From contig JAUJOJ010000010.1 in the NCBI GenBank assembly GCA_030447665.1, forward strand, positions 1-64,000: a stretch of 64,000 nucleotides of DNA, in the 5' to 3' direction. A program made the translations under genes and the position numbers. Positions 34,705-45,782 of this stretch are shown here, piece after piece (positions within the stretch are counted from its first letter, which is position 1; the number at the start of each line of letters is the position of its first letter). This DNA is from Allosphingosinicella sp. GTDB taxonomy: Bacteria; Pseudomonadota; Alphaproteobacteria; Sphingomonadales; Sphingomonadaceae. The notes beneath the pieces are model-generated. The model did no database searches, had not been told where the DNA came from, and worked only from the letters and a program-made list of their open reading frames with translations.

Positions 34705-35046
34705 TCAGATCAGCTGGAAGGTGGCGCCGGCAAGCACCAGGACGCCGATTACTGCAGCAAAAGCATGGATGATGCGACCGGCCAGGGCCCGGCTTGTTCC
34801 TGATATGGAAGGAGGTAGGGAAAAACCGCCCAGAGCCGTGATCACAAGGATGATCAGTGCCAGTTGCGGATTCCTCCAGCACCCTGCAGACTGCAAGAAG
34901 AGGTCAGCACCAGCCCTAGCGCCCCCAAGGCTGCGTGGACCAGGGACAGGGCCCATGGCACGGCGGCTTCCACTTGCAGCACCGCCGGCATGAAAGCGGC
35001 CCCCAACCGCGGCGGCCCCGGAATGATAAGCGCATAAAAAGAGCAT
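34705..35046 (-). pseudogene. Small multi-helix membrane protein, broken (E1)
   Basis: ATG 35,046 begins MLFLCAY; the best continuation shifts frame to FMPAVLQVEAAVPWALSLVH and AALGALGLVLTS and then returns to LALIILVITALGGFSLP and AFAAVIGVLVLAGATFQLI. About four hydrophobic segments. I do not recognise the family. Confidence 0.4.
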
Positions 35047-35134
35047 GAGATCCTCCCTGTCGCTGGCACGCCCGCCGGCGGATATTCGTTGGATGGGGGT
35101 AGGCGGAAAAGGTTCCCGCTGCGGTGGGCGGCGG

Positions 35135-35803
35135 CTACCCTCCCCGGGCGAGGCGCAAGAGCTCCTGGCGCGTCCTTGGATCTCTTCGCGCACCAAGCCG
35201 ATAGGCTGGCTGGTGCTGGGCGATGAGCTCGGCGAATTCACTCCCCTGAGGGTCATGCAGCTATGCTCGGCCTCGATCACCACACCGACGCCTTTGGGTT
35301 GCAGACCTCGTCGATGGCGGTGGCGATCTCGGCCGTCATTTCTCCCTGAATCTGGGCCTTCAGGCATAGCCGTTGACGACACGGGCGAGCTTCGAGATCC
35401 CGACGACGCGCTTGCTGTCGGGAAGATAGCCGACATGACGACCGGCAGCATGTGATGCTCGCGAAGCTCACGAAACGGATGTCGCGCAGCACGACCAGCT
35501 CGTCATAGCCGCCGACCTCCTCGAGGTGCGCTCGAGGATATTGGCGGGGATCGGATCGTAACCGGCGAACAGCTCCCGATAGGAGCGCATGACCTGCCAT
35601 TGTGTCAAGCAGCCCCTTCCCGGTTCGCATCTCCCCGCCCAGCGGATAAGCGTCCGGACGGCAGCCTCGGCCTCCTCCTGCGACGGCCGATCGAAGCCGT
35701 CGGCTTGCATCCAGCCGTTCCCCGAACGAACCGGCGTTGCTTCGGCTGGTTCGGCCGCCAACTCGTGCTCACCACGCACGACTTGTGGTCACGGCGTTTC
35801 CAT
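35135..35803 (-). pseudogene. folE: GTP cyclohydrolase I, broken (E1)
   Basis: Ordered fragments identify FolE: RPSQEEAEAAVRTLIRWAG, VMRSYRELFAGYDP, EEVGGYDELVVLRDIRFVSF, QGEMTAEIATAIDEV, VGVVIEAEHSCMTLRGVNSP and RTRQELLRLARGG at the end (stop 35,135). Four or more frame changes separate them, and the CEHH zinc site region reads as ITCC/EHHM in different frames. Restored length would be about 222 residues. FolE makes dihydroneopterin triphosphate for folate or tetrahydrobiopterin; its place among copper genes suggests an accessory copy. Confidence 0.75.
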
Positions 35804-35881
35804 GTTTAAGCTCCTGGCGTGCTGCGGCGATCGCTTTGGTGTCGAGGAAGGCCGCACCGCCTCGTTTCGAGACGGCGAAGG

Positions 35882-36231
35882 CTGTCCCTTCATCCCGGGA
35901 TGGTAGCGGCGAAGTAGCTGATCAGGCCGGGTTTGCGGACGACCATCCTCGCCGACTTGCCCGCCGCGAGATCGACGTTGAAGCTCTTGTCCCGCGCGGT
36001 CGCGGTGGCGGAACAGGTCCTTGTTCGCACCCACAGGATCACGTCGCCCGCCTTGAGGCCGCAGGCGCCGGGCCGAAGGCCATTTTGTTCGCATCCACGA
36101 TCGTGTAGACCTTCGGCGCCGCACCCTCAGCCAGGTCGGATAGGTCACGGACAATGTGCCGAGCGTCGCCGACAGCGTGAGCAGGGCCGCACCCCGGCCC
36201 TGCTCCTCCTGCTTCCGAGGAACAGCTCATA
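35882..36231 (-). pseudogene. Cupredoxin (blue copper protein), broken (E1)
   Basis: Fragments read LLTLSATLGTLSVTYPTW (signal-like), KVYTIVDANKMAFGPAPA, GLKAGDVILWV, ARDKSFNVDL and AAGKSARMVVRKPGLISYF, ending RYHPGMKG. The His after the VILWVNKDLFRH-type strand and the HPGM end are typical copper ligands of plastocyanin/amicyanin-like domains. Two or three frame breaks. The start region is inside the short zone where E1 and E2 differ. Confidence 0.65.
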
Positions 36232-36334
36232 GTTCCAAGCCTTTCGTTGGTTTTGGGGGCGCGGAGATCCCGGGGGCGAGGCCGATGCGCGCTTATTTCC
36301 GCTTCGAGCGCCCCCGCAGGCCCTGCGCGGATGC

Positions 36335-36830
36335 TCACGGCGTGAAGCTGATGCTCTGGAACAGAAGCGCAGGCCAGTCTGGAGCAGGTCCTTGAGCTCG
36401 CCATTGTCCGCTTCCGGAATGAGCGTGCTGCTGAGCGCGCCGTTCACGACCTTGGTAGGCGACCTCGTTCTGCGCATAGGCGCGGTCGAATGCTGCACCG
36501 CGCAGCTTTCGAGCCATTTCGCGGAGCTTCTGCTCGCCCTGCTTCGGCAGAGCCGTGCTCGTGGGATTGGCCTCCGGCGTCACCTTGAGCTTGCCGACAA
36601 GCGCCAGCGCCTGCTTGTTCACCGCCTCGTGATCGCGGACCATTTCCTGCGCGAACGACCGCACCTGCCGGTTCTTCGACTTGGCCAGCGCCTGCTTTGC
36701 CGGCGATGTCGATTTGCCCCGCGGTATAGGCGATATGCGCGATCTGCGGGTCGGTCGGCCGCCTTCTGCGCAGCCGCGCCAGTGGAAAGAGACCGGCGAG
36801 TGCCAGCGCCATTGTCGCTGTTCTGATCAT
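36335..36830 (-). pseudogene. DUF4142 protein, broken (E1)
   Basis: From ATG 36,830 (MIRTATMALALAGLFPLA, signal) through DPQIAHIAYTAGQIDIAGKA to VRSFAQEMVRDHEAVNKQAL and LREMARKLRGAAFDRAYAQN, then VVNGALSSTLIPEADNGELK in another frame. This is the DUF4142 pattern, as for the gene at 26,903 but a different paralogue. Several one-base losses. Confidence 0.65.
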
Positions 36831-37248
36831 ATATGCTCCTGCAGCGGCCCGGTCGCGGGCTCGGGCCCGGGCGCTGACCCGGCGAGGCCGGTTGCGGCTT
36901 TCTTCAAAGGGTTGGCCGGGCGAGGATCTCGCCAATATCCACCGCACCCATTGGAGTTGGCAGCTGGAGAAAGGTTCCCGGATTTCCGCATGTCCGAACG
37001 TGCGGCGGCTTCTTCGCAACGCGTTCAACGAAAAGCTCACGCCTCGCCGCTGAGCGATTTCTTCCGGCGTTTTCCAGGCTCTAGGTGCGGCGGCTGATCG
37101 AAGACGCTTAGCCGGACATGCGCGTTCTACGAGAAATACGCGCTCCCCCAATGGAGCGGACCGGGAACCTTTCCGTGGCGACCAGCTCAAATGCGCAGCA
37201 GACGATGCCGGGCCGGTGAGGCTAGTCGCCGGCGATCCGGAAAATAAA
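36831..37248. other. Intergenic stretch in E1, nothing recognised
   Basis: About 420 bp between the divergent DUF4142 and globin genes. Because indels are frequent here, a short broken gene cannot be excluded, but no family pattern appears in any frame. Confidence 0.35.
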
Positions 37249-37657
37249 ATGACCATTCTCCAGTGCCTGAGCAGAGTCTGTACGAGCGCATTGGCGGCAT
37301 CTACGCCATTGCCGCGGTTGTTGACCGCTTCAGCGGGCTATTCTCATCAACCCGACGCTCAACCAGATCCCGCCTTGAAGCGTGGAACGGGCAGGTTGCG
37401 GCTCGTCTGCCGAAGGCCTGAAGTTCGGTCGCACCATCTGGGTCGCGGCCAGCGTGGCTGGAGGTCCTTACGAATACGGGCTTGCCGCTGCACGAGGCAC
37501 ATAAGCATCTGCATCTTAAGCTCGAAGAGTTCGACGAGGTCGGGGCGGAAATCACGTTCGTGCGCTCGACTATTACGAGGTGCCGGAGCGGGAAAAGAAC
37601 GAGCTCGTCAGCGCTTACATGCTGAGCAAGCCGGAGGTCGTAACCTCGTCCGGCTAA
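37249..37657 (+). pseudogene. Group I truncated hemoglobin, broken (E1)
   Basis: Plus-strand fragments SLYERIGGIYAIAAVVDRFS, LKFGRTIWVAA, LHEAHKHLHL, EEFDEVGAEI and YYEVPEREKNELVSAYMLSK give a group I truncated globin in order; the proximal His is in the HEAHKHLH region. At least four frame breaks lie between ATG 37,249 and TAA 37,657. Such globins bind O2 or NO. It is the only plus-strand gene of the block. Confidence 0.68.
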
Positions 37658-37814
37658 GTTGAGCCTGTTGCCGGAAAAGTGCGGGAGGCGGTGGAGGATC
37701 TGACTGCGGCGGCATAGGGAGCGTCTCACGGGGCGGCGAGCCTGCTCTACACCCACCTCGACTTATCTATTTGTACACGAACGCCCGCTTGCGCCTGGGC
37801 CGACGTTCGTGGGC

Positions 37815-39010
37815 TTAGACCTGGATCAGGAAGGCGGTTGCGTACATAATGAGGACGCCGAGCGTGATGCCGGCCAAGGTGGTGCCGGACGCCCAAGGAC
37901 GTCCCTGCGCCCGTGACTTGCGCATCAGATAGGCCCCGACCTCGATGATCACTTGGCCGATCGCCCCCGCGCCGATGCCGAGCGCCAATGCGGCCCAGTG
38001 GGCGGCAAAGCTGCCGATCCCGAATGCCGAGCACGGCCGGGAGGCCGGCCAGCGCGGCAGGCCCGGCGAACACCCTGAAGCGCGGCTGATTGGCCAGCAT
38101 CGGCGCGGCGATACCGATCCCTTCGGTGATGTTGTGCAAGGTAGAGCCAATCACCAGGAACGAGCCCAATGCCGCCGCGCCCGTCGCGAAGGCCGCGCCG
38201 CCGATCGCCACGCCCTGCGCCGAGATTGTGGATGCCGATCCCGAACGCGATCGAGCTGGCCAAGCGACGCCGCTCAATGCTTCGCCTTTCCTGCGGCCGA
38301 TGCGCCATCCAGGAGCGCGAAGGTCAGGCCTGCGGGGAGCCATACCAACACGGGGCCGTGGGCTGGGGCGCCGCTTCGCTCGCGAATTCCAGCCCCTCGG
38401 CGAGGGTGTCGACAAGAAGAAAGGCGAGCAGGCCGATGGTGAGTGCGAGCGCGAATTCGAGAACGGCGGGTCCGCCGGCGCGGAGCGCAGGATAGAACAT
38501 CATGCCCAGCGCAACCGGCACGATACCGACGAAGAGGCCGATCAGGGCGTAGAATGCGAGGCGCTCGCCAGTGAGGCCTGGCGTCGTCACCGCGACATCG
38601 ATGCTGTGCTCGAACAACGCGCCGGTGTTGGTGACCAGGGTCAAATGGTGGGCCTCGCCCGGAAACCCAGGGGTAGGGGATGTGCAGCCAGGCCGTTCCC
38701 ATCCGGTCGAGAGCGCCGCCCGGATCCTGGCGGAATGTCCAATAGGCGCCGTCTACCTGGACCTGAACGATCCGCATCGGCTCAGGGCCATCGCCCGCCC
38801 GCACGCGCACATTTTAGCTGCCATGCTCGTCGAGGGTGGTGCGCTCCACGGTCAGCTCCTCCACGGGGGGAGCCGAGAGCCGGCAAAGGCCTCAGCGGGT
38901 CGCTTGCCAGAAGGCGGCGGCGACCGCTACGATCAGGAGCAGCGGCAGCAATGCCCATGAAGCGGTCGGCTCACCCCCCTCACCCCCGTCGCCCCCTCCG
39001 CCCCGCTCAT
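37815..39010 (-). pseudogene. ZIP-family metal transporter, broken (E1)
   Basis: An N-terminal helix (WALLPLLLIVAVAAAFWQAT), a soluble segment (APPVEELTVERTTLDEHG, RAGDGPEPMRIVQVQVDGAY, GTAWLHIPYPWV) and then the ZIP membrane domain: RLAFYALIGLFVGIVPVALG, ALTIGLLAFLLVDTLAEGLE, FGIGIHNLGAG, LHNITEGIGIAAPML, GAIGQVIIEVGAYLMRKSRA. The HN and HNxTEG metal-site motifs are present. ATG 39,010 overlaps the multicopper oxidase stop (ATGA). Several frame breaks. Transports divalent metals across the inner membrane by family knowledge. Confidence 0.72.
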
Positions 39011-40100
39011 GCCCGCACCTCGAACAGGCTCATCAGCCCAAGCTCGCGAATTCTGACTGGTGGGCGTGGAACATGTAGCGGCCGGGCTCCATGATCCCTT
39101 GAAGCTGAGCTCGAGGATGCCGCGCTGCCCCCTGGCACTGCATCACCGTGTCGACGGTGCGCAGGGTCGGCGTTAGCGTGTGCCGGCGGTCACGCGTAAT
39201 AGTCGAAGAGTTGGCGTGGAAGGTGGAAGCGGCGTGTCGGATCGGCTCTTGTGGACGTTGATCGATCATCGCCACCGGTGGAGAAGATGCGCCGCGGTGC
39301 GATCAGGCGCTTGGTGTGTAGGCATGGGCGATGCTATTGACCGCGTAGACCTCGATTCTCCTCGTCGAAATTGGTGTCGAAGGCGTTCATCACCAGGACG
39401 AAGCTCCTGCCCGCGCCGCATTTCGGGCGACCCCAGCACGCGCGAGCGAGCGGGCGCCTGCTCCTCCGGTCGCCGCGCGGGATCGGGATCGATGATGAAG
39501 GCGCCGTACAGACCTTTGTGGATGTGGCGCTTCAGCGAACCAGTGGCAGTGGTAGAGGTGACAGCCGAACAGGGAGCGCATCGAATTCGTAGTGCTCGCC
39601 GCCGGAAGCACGTTGCCGGCCCCCGGCACGCCGTCCATCCGCGCCGAATGGATGCCGTGGAAGTGGATCGAGTGCGGGTGAGACTGGTACACGGAAACGG
39701 ATGCGGACCCGGTCGCCCTCGCTCACACGCAAGGTCGAAGAAGACCCGAGGCACTCGACCGTTATTTCGAGCAGGAACATCAGCCCCGGCGCGATCTCGA
39801 TCTCCTTGTCCTCGCCGTGATCTCGGCCTCGCAGCGTACGACCATCGGGAAGCTGCGCGAGACCCTGCCCCTGTCCCAGTTGGTCAGGATATCGTGCGGG
39901 TCGAAGCCGTTGCGCGTGTCCCACCGCGCCTGGCGTGATCATCCCGTCATGCTTATCGTGCCGGTGCAGCGGTGCGCGCCGGTCGCGGCCGACCGGCTGG
40001 GCATGGGCAGCGGGCGCAGAGTGCCCGTGCAAGCTGAGTTCCGCCAAGCAGGCCCCGCCCGACAGCAAGGGGAACGCCGGCTGACCAGCGCCTTCCACCA
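39007..40100 (-). pseudogene. Multicopper oxidase, broken (E1)
   Basis: Ordered pieces include APLHRHDKHDGMITP, QLPDGRTLR, KEIEIAPGLMF, LRVSEGDRVRIRF, HPHSIHFHGIHSARMDGVPG, FGCHLYHCH, KRHIHKGLYGAFIIDPDP, LTPTLRTVDTVMQCQG and EPGRYMFHAHQSEFASLG. The HFHGIH, HLYHCH and MFHAHQSEFA motifs hold copper ligands of types 2 and 3 and trinuclear sites. Frame breaks occur about every 100 bp. Followed by the ZIP gene in the same direction. Confidence 0.72.
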
Positions 40101-40126
40101 GCCGCTCATTCTGCCTCCGGGATCCT

Positions 40127-40375
40127 TTAAACCATCTCCCGAATGCGGCGGCCGCTATTGCGCGAGACGATGCTGCGCCAGTGATGTAGCCACACGGCCA
40201 TTTCAGAGCTACCCTTTCTCCCGCTTAGCAGGTTGATTGAACCGAAGGTTTCAGCGCCGTGGTTCCGCAGGATCGCATAGGCAGCGACAACAATCGCCAT
40301 ACGGTGCGAATGAGTCCTGCGCATTTTTTCCCCGGTCGTCGGCGACACCAGGACGGCGATGATCCGCCCGTGCAC
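40127..40375 (-). CDS. Hypothetical 82-aa open frame (E1)
   Basis: An open frame reads MHGRIIAVLVSPTTGEKMRR and ends SIVSRNSGRRIREMV. I recognise no family. Given the indel rate around it, the start and end are uncertain and it may be a piece of something longer. Confidence 0.25.
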   Translation of the reverse strand: MHGRIIAVLVSPTTGEKMRRTHSHRMAIVVAAYAILRNHGAETFGSINLLSGRKGSSEMAVWLHHWRSIVSRNSGRRIREMV

Positions 40376-40432
40376 GTACCATTGCCGCTGGTTGGCTAAG
40401 CCAAGAAGATGCCATGCGCCTGGTGACGGGCT

Positions 40433-42389
40433 TCAATGAGCGCCAGCGCAGCGCACCCCAGCGTTCAGGATGAAACCTTCGGTCCGGCGCCCACCGTCCA
40501 CCGTCCACTCTCCACTGGGCGCGCGCTGCGGAAGAAGCGGATCGTACCGGGTCTGGCGAACGCCGAGTATGTTCTCGGCATTGGCAAACAGGCTCACCTT
40601 TGCCGAGCACGATCTCGCCGAGGACGCCAAGGTGAAGATAAGGGCGGCTCTCCTACCGATAAGGATTGTCTTCCAGCGACTGGCGGCCGGTATAATAGGC
40701 TTCGATCCCGACGCGTCCCTTGCCATGCTCTTCCCACATTGCCGCGCCGGCCGTGTGGCGGGGCGTTAGGGGTACCGGCCTGCGGCCTTGGCCTCGCTCA
40801 GCCGGCTCGGTTGCATCGACATAGACATAGCTGCCGCTGATCGAAAAAGCGTCCCGACGATAGCGAAGCAAGGCTCCGAGCCGCGTATCCGCGTCTCCCC
40901 ATCGACGTTGATGAGGCGAACGCGCTCGGCCGCGACGGCCTCCAGCCGGGTAGCATCGTCGATGTGGATCGAAAAGGTGACCCTCGCCTCGAGTGGCCCG
41001 CGTGCATAGCCGGCGTCGATCGATGCGGTCTGCGCCGTCTCGGCCTCAAGGCCGCTCACCGGCTCCAGCCGGGACAGGCCCACGGCCTCGATCTCCTCGA
41101 CGAACGGAGTGGGCGCGTAAACCGCGCCCCAGCGAACACGGATCGTCCATGGCCCCGGCCGGTAGAGCGCGGACAGGCGCGGGCTCAGCTGGGTTCCATA
41201 TTCGTTGTGGAGATCGAGCCGGGCGCTCGCGGCGATGGTCGGGTCGGGGCGTAGATCATGTTCCACCTGCGCGAACGCGGCGGGCACGTCATAAATGTAG
41301 TCGAAGACCGGAAAGCGTATCCGAGCGGAAGCTGTCGGTCTGGAACGCCGCGCCTGCGACCAGGAGGTCGCATCCGATCGGCCGGCGAGAGAGGCTTCGG
41401 CGAAAAGCGTGCCGTGGCGGTCTTCCTCGACCAGGCCGCCGAACCGATGCCGGTGATCCTGCCTCATCCCCGATGCGCGCAGGTGCAGCGTGCCGAGCCG
41501 CTCCATCGAGGCCTCGGCAGCCAGTCGGCGTCGAACCGGTCCGTGCTTTGCGCCTGGGAAAAAAGGCGGCCGTCCGGCGTGGTGCGCCCGGGCAATGTGC
41601 CGCCCTGCCGCCCTTCGCTCATCGCGCTCCGGCGGTTATGAACGCCGCAGCGCCGTTCGCCCTCCCAGAACAGGCGCGGGCGTGCTGTCAGCGCTCGTAG
41701 AAAGGAATGTCGAGCCAGCCGTCGTCGTCCAGGTCGTGACGCGTTTGCCAGGTGCGCGCCGCCGGTGATCAGGCGCTCAACCGTGCCGAGGAGCAAGATA
41801 GGCGGTCGGGTCCTGCCCGTTGCGGGTCGTCGCATTGGCGAGGATCTCGGCCTCGGCTCGCCCGGCGCCGCGACACGAGATTGATGACGCCGCCGAGAGA
41901 CGGCGGACAGGCCGTAGGGGAGAGCGGACGCGGCGCCCTTGATGACCTCCACCTGGCCGAGATCGGTGGGAGGTATGCGGCAATCCTGAGGAGGCCGGCC
42001 CGCCGTAGCGGCGAACTGTCGGCGAGAAGCTGCGTATACCGGCCTTCCATCCCCTGCACACCCGGATGTTCGCGGCGCCCAGGGCCGGCGAGGGTGACCT
42101 GCACGCGCACGCCACCGGGTTTCATTGACCAGCATGGCGATGTTGCCGGAGCCGCATGAAGCTTTTCCTCGATCTCCTCCCGCGTGATCACCTCGACCCG
42201 GATCGGTTCGTCCTGGACCCGGCGGCGTGTGCGGGTGCCCTGGACGATGATCTCCTCCTCTTCCTCGCTCTCCTCCTGGTGCTCGCGGTCCGCAACGGCA
42301 AGCTCCTGCCCCCGCGCGGCTGGAGCGAGGAGCATCGGCGCCGCCAGCGCGGTGGAGCCGAGCAAGGCGATGGACGCAATACTGTTCAT
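40433..42389 (-). pseudogene. TonB-dependent outer-membrane receptor, broken
   Basis: From ATG 42,389 a signal peptide (MNSIASIALLGSTALAAPML) leads to EEEIIVQGTRTRRRVQDEPI and VEVITREEIEEK, then plug fragments GNIAMLV, GVRVQVTLA, NIRVCRGWKAG/QGMEGRYTQLLADS, LGQVEVIKGAAS and LGGVINLVSRR. Barrel fragments include FDYIYDVPAAFAQVEHDL, YGTQLSPRLSALYRPGPWTI and VRWGAVYAPTPFVEEIEAVG, ending near ENILGVRQTRYDP. Restored length is about 650 residues. Its neighbours suggest uptake of a metal or metal complex. Many frame breaks. Confidence 0.72.
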
Positions 42390-42606
42390 CGGACGGAGGA
42401 CGCTGCGCTTTCTTTGATCGAGGGGGCCGGGATGGGGCCGGGATGGCGGAGAAGGCGCATAGCCGTTTGCAGGCGGAACGCTCGAACGCGGCTGATATGC
42501 TCTCTGGCTGGATACCCAAAATCCGGCCCTAGCGCCATGGCAGGTCACAATGTCGGCTTACGACGCATTGCGGACATTCGACGGGACCCTGCGAAGCCTC
42601 GCGCAG

Positions 42607-42843
42607 TCACCCTCTCATGCGGCGGGCCCAAAAAAAATCTCGAATGACATAGATCACGACAACCGCTGTTCCAGTCACCGTTGTTGATATGAGGATGTTC
42701 AATCCGGGCTTCACCGGAAGTAGCGGAATGCCGAAAAGCACACTCCGTATCAGATTACCTACCGCGCCGAACGCAACGCAGCAGAACCAGAAGCGGCGAT
42801 ACAAACGTCTTCGAAACCGCAGATCGTCTCTTATATCGTGCAT
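42607..42843 (-). CDS. Small two-helix membrane protein
   Basis: The 78-residue protein starts MHDIRDDLRFRRRLYRRFWF and has two hydrophobic stretches (VAFGAVGNLIRSVLFGIPLL and ILISTTVTGTAVVVIYVIRD) and a basic end. The frame is clean, unlike its neighbours. No family recognised. Confidence 0.45.
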   Translation of the reverse strand: MHDIRDDLRFRRRLYRRFWFCCVAFGAVGNLIRSVLFGIPLLPVKPGLNILISTTVTGTAVVVIYVIRDFFWARRMRG

Positions 42844-42849
42844 CTGCCT

Positions 42850-43140
42850 GACCCCGCTCCGGGCCTATATGAATGGTTGTCCGCTTTCCACGACCTCTTG
42901 TCCGGGAAGTGAGACCGAGCTTCTCCCGGTGGGCGCGGTCGCACCGAGCAGCGGAAGCCCCGGAATAAAGCGGCTTCGAGCTTCTGCGGTTGTAGGGCAC
43001 GTCGCTGAGAGCTTCGAGAGGCCAAAAAGGCCGTCGCGGCAAGCGCCGTAGACGCAGGACCCACAGCAGCTCCGACAATCTTCGCATCGACATTCTGAAA
43101 AAGCCCAGGGCTGCGCCTGATCCGCAACAGGAGCCCTACT
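42850..43140 (+). pseudogene. Decayed copy of the basic-tail membrane protein (copy B)
   Basis: The DNA resembles 30,350-30,605 (shared GGGAAGTGA, CGAGAGGCCAAAAAGG, CAGCAGCTCCGACAATCTTC and ATTCTGAAAAAGCC) with substitutions and indels. No intact reading frame remains, and the membrane half is missing. It marks the left edge of copy B. Confidence 0.6.
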
Positions 43141-43226
43141 CCCTAGAAGGCCAGCTTTCTCTTCCGCTCACGTGCGCCCGCCTGAAAACATGAATCTGGC
43201 CCGACTGAAAGTCGACAGCCTGGGAG

Positions 43227-44132
43227 CTAGCGGTAGAGAACGCGGGGTGCGGTCTGCACGGAAATTCGAATATGTCGGGCCGAGCATAATGGCCGACTGC
43301 ATCAAAATCGAATTTCGCCCTCAGGATTTCGCTCATGTCGAGATCGGCGACCAGCACGCTCTCACGTCCATAAACGGGGCTGACCAATTCCTCCCCTAGC
43401 GGGCCGATGATGCTGCTGCCGCCGCGAATGAGAACGGTCTCGGGGTGGTTCCCCTGGAGCGGCTCATAGTCGGATGGACAATCAGCGCGGGTCAGATACT
43501 GCGCGGAGGAAAGCACGAAACAGCGGCCTTCGACCGCAATGTGCCGCATGCTTGCGGCCCACATGTCCCGGTCGTCGACAGTGGGCGCGCGATAGATCTC
43601 GATGCCCTGAGCGTACATAGGCCGTCCTCAGGAGCGGCATGTAATTCTCCCCTTGGATCACCGCCCCGATCCGGCCGACCGGCGTCTCCAGCACTGGCAG
43701 CGTAGAGCCATCGCCCATGCCCCAGATCAGCCGCTCCATTGCAGTGGGCATCAGCTTCCGGTCTTGGCCAGCAGAGCACCATCGGGACCGAAGAGCGCCG
43801 TACAATAGAGCGTGCCGCCGTCGCGCTCGGTGGCCGACGACCATGTGCATCCGATGCTCGGCCGCGGCCTCGAGATGGAAGCGGTTTCCGGGCCGGGAAC
43901 GGAAATGGCGCTTTCAAAGTAGCGGCGAAACCACTCACGCCCCTCGGGCGAGCGCGAGCCGACCCGCGCCGAAGTCTATGCCTTTGGGGTAGCCGCCGAC
44001 AAAGGCTTCAGGGAAGACCGCCAGGCGAGCGCCTTCCTCGCCGCTTCGGCGGCAAAGCGGCGCAGCTTGCCCAGGTAGCGGGAGTGTCCAGGAGCAGGAC
44101 GGATCGGCCCAGACAACGGCAACGCAAGTCAT
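43227..44132 (-). pseudogene. Nitrilase, decayed (copy B)
   Basis: Aligns end to end with the D copy. Pieces such as [40 protein letters not shown] and LADLDMSEI-like stretches are in different frames, with substitutions (for example NHPETVLIRG for [10 protein letters not shown]) beyond simple indels. The nucleophile region reads [10 protein letters not shown], where copy D has [10 protein letters not shown], so the catalytic Cys is lost here. Confidence 0.7.
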
Positions 44133-44142
44133 GAATGCTCCT

Positions 44143-44566
44143 TCAGCGGCTTTCGCGCCCACCGGTGCGTTCGCCCAGGATGCGATCCGATCCTCGTGCC
44201 GCAGAAGAAAGAGCGCGATCAGGCCAGCATCGGCCAGGCGGCGAAGAAGAGGATGTTCTTGAGCGGCTGCAGATCGCCTTGCTCCAGGACACCAAAGTGG
44301 TCACGCCGTGCATGAGCGGCACCGCCCATAGGTCCAGGTCCGCGCAACGCCCAGCAGGAACGCCACAGCGACCAGTGCTTGAGCGATGCCGATGATAGGG
44401 ATCAGCGACTCCCCAATCCCGCCCAGGCCGTAGAAGCTTTCGAAAACCGCCGCGCCATGGCTGGGGTTGAGGATCTTGTCGAACGCCCAGCCATCATCAC
44501 CAGCCCGAAGGAGCTCAGCCTCAGGAGAAGAGAAATTCGTAGGCGGCGTTCCAGATCGTTCGTCAT
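44143..44566 (-). pseudogene. DoxX protein, decayed (copy B)
   Basis: Aligns with 31,597-32,025 with several indels; ATG 44,566 precedes the TNDLERRL start. No frame covers more than a third of the gene. Confidence 0.65.
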
Positions 44567-44749
44567 TCTCTTCTCCTTTGACCCCCCCGCTGCCCGTTCA
44601 ACCGCTCAGCTTGGGCTGCTTCCGATTCGCCTGCGGTCCAGCCCTCCTCCGCCTCCCTCACCCCCCTTGCGCCTCGCCCGCTCGCTCCGCAACGGTGGTG
44701 ACGGCGGCAACTCGATTGGCACTCCGGCCGCGATGGCTCGCGGGGAGGT

Positions 44750-45782
44750 AGCCTCGGCCGGCTCGAGCAGAGGGGCTCCCGCCGTCGCGGGCTGAATGAC
44801 TTGGGCGGAGAAGCGCTCCATCTCCTCGGCCTGCGGGCTCATCTGGAGCAGGAGGAGGTCAAGGCCAGCATCTTCATGTTCCTCGGTCTTCTCGCGGATC
44901 TGCTCGGGCGTGCCGATGAGCCGAGGGCGAAGACCGCGGTTGGTGACCAGATATTCCTGGATCTTGAGCTCGCGCTCAAGCTGCGTTCCGGACAGCCACT
45001 GCTCGAAATTATCGAAGCCCGCCGGCGGCTTGCCCTTCATGTCGGTGATGCGCGCGACCTCGGCCTCGGCCTCGCGCTCGCTGTCGCGGACGATCGCGTA
45101 AACGGCCATGCCGTAAGTCGGCGGCGGCTTTCCGGCCGCTCGCGGCGGGCGCGCATGTCGCCGATCTTGGTGAATGACGCTTGGAGCGTCGCCATGCATC
45201 ACATAGGCGTCGCATTGCGCGGTGATCATGGCGCTTGGCCGCCCTCGGATTCACCGCCGGCATAGACCACCGGCTTGCGCACCGGCTTGGGCTCGTTGAT
45301 CGCCTTGTCGGTCCGGTAGAGCTGCCCTTCGAAACTGAAGCGTGGCTCGCTCCACAGGCCCTCGACCGCCTTCAGCCATTCGGACGTTCGCGCGTAGCGG
45401 TCGTCATGCTGGTCAGGCACAGGCCATATTGCGTTACCTCGTCGCCCACCAGGAGGAGACGACGTTCAGCGCCAGCCGGCCATTGCTGATCTGGTCGATG
45501 TTCGAGGACTGCTTGGCAAACAAGGCCGGCTGGTGAAAGTTCGGCCGAACCGCCACCATCAGCTCGATCGACCTCGTCACCGCCGCCAGCGCCGCCGCCC
45601 CGTCGACCAGGCATCGAGCGTCGGCGCGTCCCGGCCTTGGTGTCGTTCATGTTGAGCTCAGCAGTCAGCGTCAGATCATGGCCGTTATCAGACGCAGACC
45701 AGCGCAGTCAGGTCGCCTGCACATCCGCTCGTCTTCAACGTTGCGCAGCCAACCGCCGAAGACAGGGCCGCTCGTATCTCAT
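44750..45782 (-). pseudogene. LLM monooxygenase, decayed (copy B)
   Basis: Aligns with unit A from ATG 45,782. It is broken in several places, but the segment DMKGKPPAGFDNFEQW is in one frame, unlike copies A and D, and proves the ancestral frame there. Amino-acid changes such as LVTNRGLR for SVTNRGLR show natural divergence. Confidence 0.7.

Larger units (their letters stand above)
34093..40471. repeat. Metal-related block E1 (6.4-kb near-exact repeat)
   Basis: This 6.4-kb stretch recurs at 46,777-53,154 almost without change, apart from about ten differences clustered at 36,188-36,320. Gene frames inside it are broken roughly every 100-200 bp, mostly by single-base losses. Confidence 0.9.
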
